Source: an uncultured SAR86 cluster bacterium (GTDB taxonomy: Bacteria; Pseudomonadota; Gammaproteobacteria; Magnimaribacterales; D2472). From it: a DNA stretch of 64,000 bases. Location: contig CACJML010000001.1 of NCBI GenBank assembly GCA_902594515.1, positions 1-64,000 on the forward strand, given 5' to 3'. The notes below the pieces were generated by a model, which saw only the letters and a program-made list of their open reading frames with translations, ran no database searches and had not been told where the DNA came from. Below are positions 60,074 through 64,000 of the stretch, piece after piece (the first letter of the stretch is position 1; every line of letters begins with the position of its first letter). A program made the translations under genes and the position numbers.

Positions 60074-61540
60074 ATGATGGATAAGGAAAAATTCAGTGAG
60101 CTAGCTGTAGAGGGTTATACAGTTGTCCCTTTGAAGCAAAAAATTCAAACTCAATACCAAGATCCTGTCAGCCTCTTTAAAAAAGTAAGAAGCATTAAGG
60201 ATAGCTTTTTGCTTGAATCCGTCGAGGGTGGAGATCAATGGGCTCAATATTCAATCATTGGGTTTGATTGCAGTGATTCCATTCAGGTTCACCATGATGA
60301 AGTTAAGATAATTGAGGGGGGCCGAACAAAAAAAGTCACCTCATCTAAACCGCTTGATGTAATTGCTGATCAGATAAAAAAACAAAAGGCGCTGAAAGAA
60401 AAAGATATGCCTAGATTTTATGGCGGCTACGTAGGATTTTTTGCTTATGAAAGTTCAAAGTATGCCGAGAAAAAGATATTTGATCTTTCAGATAAACCAT
60501 CGAAATTTGATGAACACATGCCTGAAATTTATCTGATTAAAGCTGAAAAATTAATCGTTTTTAATAATTTCAGTAAAACTGTAGAAGTCATTGTCAATGT
60601 AAATCCTCAACAAAAAAAATATGAAGATGCATTAAAGGATCTTGAGCAATTAACTGACTTGTTAAATGAAGATGATCAACAAAGTTTTAAAGAGTTAAAA
60701 GAAGTTAAAAATAACTTTGCATTCAGTTCAAATTTTACTAAGGAAGATTATTTAAGTTCTGTAGAAAAAATTAAGTCGTATATAAAGGCTGGAGATGTGA
60801 TGCAAGTTGTTTTGGCCCAAGACTTTTTTGCAGAATTTAAGCATGATCCTTTGGAATTGTATCGAGCAATTCGTAAACTTAATCCATCCCCGTATATGTA
60901 TTATCTTAATTTTGGGGACTGTAATATTGTTGGTGCCTCTCCAGAAATATTGGTTAGATTGCAAGACGAGGAGGTTACCGTTAGACCAATCGCAGGGACC
61001 ATTAAAAGGGGTAGTTCTGAGGAAGAAGATAAAATCTTGGCTGAAAAACTTATTAATGACCCCAAAGAAATAGCAGAACATTTGATGTTAATTGACTTAG
61101 GAAGGAATGATGTTGGCAAGGTAGCGCAATTTGGGTCCGTCAAAGTTACAGAAAAAATGATCATTGAGAAGTTCTCCCATGTAATGCACATAACTTCAAA
61201 TGTTGTAGGCAGATTAAAAGATGAGCTTACTTATTTGGATGCGATGAAGGCTTCGCTCCCAGCCGGAACTCTTTCTGGTGCTCCAAAGATAAGAGCCATG
61301 GAAATAATTCATGAGCTTGAACCCAGCTCGCGTGGTATTTATGGGGGGGCTGTTGGTTATATTTCTTGGGATGGCAATATGGATACAGCTATTGCTATAA
61401 GAACCGCAGTAATTAAGGATGGGCTTATTCATGTTGGTGCCGGGGCAGGTGTTGTAGCAGACTCTGTTCCAGAAAATGAGTGGCAAGAGTGTGTTCAAAA
61501 ATCAAAAGTTTTTGCTGATGCTATGGAGATGCTAGATTGA
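60074..61540 (+). CDS. trpE: Anthranilate synthase component I
   Basis: SPYMYYLNFGDCNIVGASPEILVR; RPIAGTIKRG; LIDLGRNDVGKVAQ; SLPAGTLSGAPKIRAMEII. Confidence 0.95.
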   Translation: MMDKEKFSELAVEGYTVVPLKQKIQTQYQDPVSLFKKVRSIKDSFLLESVEGGDQWAQYSIIGFDCSDSIQVHHDEVKIIEGGRTKKVTSSKPLDVIADQIKKQKALKEKDMPRFYGGYVGFFAYESSKYAEKKIFDLSDKPSKFDEHMPEIYLIKAEKLIVFNNFSKTVEVIVNVNPQQKKYEDALKDLEQLTDLLNEDDQQSFKELKEVKNNFAFSSNFTKEDYLSSVEKIKSYIKAGDVMQVVLAQDFFAEFKHDPLELYRAIRKLNPSPYMYYLNFGDCNIVGASPEILVRLQDEEVTVRPIAGTIKRGSSEEEDKILAEKLINDPKEIAEHLMLIDLGRNDVGKVAQFGSVKVTEKMIIEKFSHVMHITSNVVGRLKDELTYLDAMKASLPAGTLSGAPKIRAMEIIHELEPSSRGIYGGAVGYISWDGNMDTAIAIRTAVIKDGLIHVGAGAGVVADSVPENEWQECVQKSKVFADAMEMLD

Positions 61541-62100
61541 TTTTAGTCATTGATAATTACGACTCATTTACTTTTAACCTTGTTCACTACATTAGTAACT
61601 TTGACAAGAACATAAAGGTCATTAGGAATGATGAAATGGATGCAGGTGAAGCCCTTGATCTCAATCCCACAAAGATAGTTATCTCTCCTGGTCCATGTAC
61701 TCCAAGCGAAGCTGGTATTTCAGTAGAGGTCATAAGACAGTCTGATGTACCTTTGTTAGGTGTATGTTTAGGGCATCAATCAATTGGATCAGCTTTTGGT
61801 GGGAACATTGTAGAAGCCCCTGAAATTTTCCATGGGAAAAAGTCTTTGGTTGACCATAATGAGAGCAAATTATTTTCTGGCATTAAAAATAGTTTCGAGG
61901 TTGTGAGATACCATAGTTTGATTATTGAGCATGATACTTTGCCAAGTGAATTACAAATTACATCATGGGTTGAGGGTCATGAAGATTTAATTATGAGTGT
62001 GGAACATAAATCAAGACCAATCTTTGGCATCCAATTTCATCCTGAGTCTATTGAAACAGATCAGGGAATTGATTTGATCCAAAACTTTATGGACATTTAA
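61537..62100 (+). CDS. trpG: Anthranilate synthase component II (glutamine amidotransferase)
   Basis: ILVIDNYDSFTFNLVHYI; ISPGPCTPSEAGIS; LLGVCLGHQSIG; FGIQFHPESI. Confidence 0.94.
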   Translation: MILVIDNYDSFTFNLVHYISNFDKNIKVIRNDEMDAGEALDLNPTKIVISPGPCTPSEAGISVEVIRQSDVPLLGVCLGHQSIGSAFGGNIVEAPEIFHGKKSLVDHNESKLFSGIKNSFEVVRYHSLIIEHDTLPSELQITSWVEGHEDLIMSVEHKSRPIFGIQFHPESIETDQGIDLIQNFMDI

Positions 62101-63110
62101 TGAGAGAAATTATAAAAAAACTTGAAGAGCGCATTGATCTTGATAATCAAATTATGACTGATGCTGTAAATCAAATCATGAGTGGCGAAGTTGAGGATCC
62201 CATGATTGAGGATTTTCTAATTAAGCTTAATGCAAAGGGTATAACTGAAAACGAGATAAGTTCAGCGGCTCAAGTAATGCGAAGCAAGTCTCTTTCAATC
62301 GATTTAGGCAACGGGGCTCATGTTGATACATGCGGCACCGGAGGGACAGGCCTAAATATTTTTAATTGTTCAACTGCTGCATCTTTCGTAGCAGCTGCTG
62401 GCGGAGCTCAAATTACTAAGCACGGCAACAAAGCAGTTTCAAGCAAGTCAGGTAGCGCAGATTTATTAATGATTGCTGGAGCTAACATCAATCACGATCG
62501 TAATCATTTAAAAGAAATTCTTAATGAAGTAGGGTTTATATTTTTATTCGCTCCACTACATCATCAAGCAATGAAATTCGTTATGCCAGCCAGGCAACGT
62601 ATTGGTAAGAAAACCATCTTCAACTTATTAGGTCCTCACACCAATCCTTGCAATGCTAAAAGGCAAATACTAGGTGTTTATGATAAAGGGCTTTTAAAAA
62701 CTTTTGGCAATGTTTCAAATTTACTGAAGATGCATCACGTGTTAGTAGTCCATGGGAATGACGGTTTGGATGAAATATCCATTACCGATAAGACATTCGT
62801 AACTGAACTTAAGGACGGAAATCTTAATCAATTTGAGATTCAGCCAGAAGACTTTGGAATGAGTAGGGCAAACATAACAGCCCTTAAAGCAGAGACACCC
62901 GAGGAAAGCTTGGAATTAATTAATGCTGCTTTTGAAGGCAAAGAATCACCTGTTCAGGACATGATATCTCTAAACGCAGGAGCATCTTTGTATCTAAGTT
63001 CAGCATCAAGCTCAATAAAAGATGGTGTCAATCTTGCCAAAGAGCTATTAAATAATGGTAAGGCGAAACAAACCTTTAGTTCGTATATTGAAATGACAAA
63101 TTCGCTATGA
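62100..63110 (+). CDS. trpD: Anthranilate phosphoribosyltransferase
   Basis: VDTCGTGGTGLNIFNCSTAASFVAAAGG; KHGNKAVSSKSGSADLL; GPHTNPCNAKRQILGVY. Confidence 0.95.
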   Translation: MREIIKKLEERIDLDNQIMTDAVNQIMSGEVEDPMIEDFLIKLNAKGITENEISSAAQVMRSKSLSIDLGNGAHVDTCGTGGTGLNIFNCSTAASFVAAAGGAQITKHGNKAVSSKSGSADLLMIAGANINHDRNHLKEILNEVGFIFLFAPLHHQAMKFVMPARQRIGKKTIFNLLGPHTNPCNAKRQILGVYDKGLLKTFGNVSNLLKMHHVLVVHGNDGLDEISITDKTFVTELKDGNLNQFEIQPEDFGMSRANITALKAETPEESLELINAAFEGKESPVQDMISLNAGASLYLSSASSSIKDGVNLAKELLNNGKAKQTFSSYIEMTNSL

Positions 63111-63859
63111 ATATTTTAGATAAAATAGTAAATGCAAAAAAATTGCGCCTAGATGAATTAAAAAAGACTTTTTCCCTTGACGAAATAAAACAAAAAGCAA
63201 CCAGCCTTGAAAATAAACCTTCTTCATTCAGAGATTCATTACTGTCATCAAATCAATCGATCATAGCTGAAATTAAGCAAGCTTCACCAAGCGCAGGGAT
63301 TATAGATAATAATTTTGATCCGGAAAGACAAGCTATTCATTATGAGAATATTGGTGCCACTGCAATTTCTGTTTTAACTGAGGAAGACTTTTTCTTAGGT
63401 TCAGCAGAACATTTGCAGAAAGTTAAACAAAAATCGAGTCTGCCAATACTGAGAAAAGATTTTATTATTCATGAGTATCAAATTTATGAAGCCAGAATCC
63501 TGAATGCGGATTGTATTTTATTAATTGCTTCAATCTTAAATGATGATCAGATTGGTCATTTTGTCGATGTTGCTAGATCTCTTAACTTAGATTGCCTCAT
63601 GGAGGTTCATGATCAAGATGAGCTCAACAGGATTGAATCAATTAAGGATGTAATCATTGGAGTCAATAATAGAAACTTGAAAACATTTGAGGTAGACATC
63701 AGCTTATCAGTAAAACTTAAAAATTCTTATCGGGGCGACAATCCATTTGTTGCTGAATCAGGAATTAAGTCACAAGAAGATTTAGATTATCTTATGAACA
63801 ACGGGATAAATAATTTCTTAATCGGTGAAAGCCTTATGAGAAAAAATCTTCAAATATGA
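63107..63859 (+). CDS. trpC: Indole-3-glycerol phosphate synthase
   Basis: IIAEIKQASPSAGII; ISVLTEEDFFLGS; LPILRKDFIIHEYQIYEAR; IGVNNRNLKTFEVD. Confidence 0.94.
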   Translation: MNILDKIVNAKKLRLDELKKTFSLDEIKQKATSLENKPSSFRDSLLSSNQSIIAEIKQASPSAGIIDNNFDPERQAIHYENIGATAISVLTEEDFFLGSAEHLQKVKQKSSLPILRKDFIIHEYQIYEARILNADCILLIASILNDDQIGHFVDVARSLNLDCLMEVHDQDELNRIESIKDVIIGVNNRNLKTFEVDISLSVKLKNSYRGDNPFVAESGIKSQEDLDYLMNNGINNFLIGESLMRKNLQI

Positions 63860-64000
63860 GCGCTTGTTGAGGTCATGACCTTGGCAGTCATGCTCATGAA
63901 TTTTTTTGTATAGTCTTTAAGTTCCTCACCACCACTCTCGGAAGCCTCATTCGCATGTTGATCTTCATCAGCTCTCATTGTTTCAAGAATTTTAATAGTT
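63850..64000 (-). CDS. Demethoxyubiquinone hydroxylase Coq7-like C-terminus, truncated by window edge
   Basis: Minus translation TIKILETMRADEDQHANEASESGGEELKDYTKKFMSMTAKVMTSTSAHI*, matching the Coq7 C-terminal pattern (MRxDExxHA...KVMT). Confidence 0.8.
   Translation of the reverse strand, partial: TIKILETMRADEDQHANEASESGGEELKDYTKKFMSMTAKVMTSTSAHI

Noticed and set aside
60752-61498. Several ORFs antisense to or overlapping trpE (60752-61081, 60901-61191, 61214-61498, and plus-strand 60807-61073)
   Set aside because: Alternative-frame shadows of a clear trpE; no start context or family resemblance
60074-63859. Incomplete trp operon (no trpF/B/A) as an anomaly
   Set aside because: trpEGDC separated from trpFBA is common in gammaproteobacteria; the rest is probably elsewhere

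Overview
AT-rich, gene-dense chromosomal window from what looks like a free-living gammaproteobacterium. A marine, streamlined lineage is likely from gene content and tight packing, but I cannot assign a taxon. Most of it is housekeeping: gpmA/mutY/yggX, glnA(GSII)-ntrB-ntrC, ubiA/ubiC, hppA, recG, gmk-rpoZ-spoT-ridA-pyrB, ribE/pyrE/rph, rpsU/tsaD/folB/folK, a cca-apaH-rsmA-pdxA-surA-lptD cluster, amgK-murU, rpe and trpEGDC. Accessory-looking parts are a ZnuD-like His/Glu-rich TonB receptor with a putative Zur box, an AlkB/XylM-type membrane monooxygenase with a stand-alone 2Fe-2S ferredoxin, Rieske and Fe/2OG dioxygenases, and a tandem pair of amidohydrolases in which the second copy seems to have lost its metal-binding motif. 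The best candidate for something undescribed is a ~1 kb integrase-less insert at the 3' end of tRNA-Phe. It is bounded by a 50-bp direct repeat, carries GTGTTCAT repeats near both ends, and encodes two small orphan ORFs. Other points of note are sigma54/NtrC-like sites before a eukaryote-type glutamine synthetase II, a homopolymer frameshift in apaH, and a nested hairpin before a Gly-rich secreted/membrane protein. All calls come from reading the sequence and the supplied ORF translations; no database search was run.
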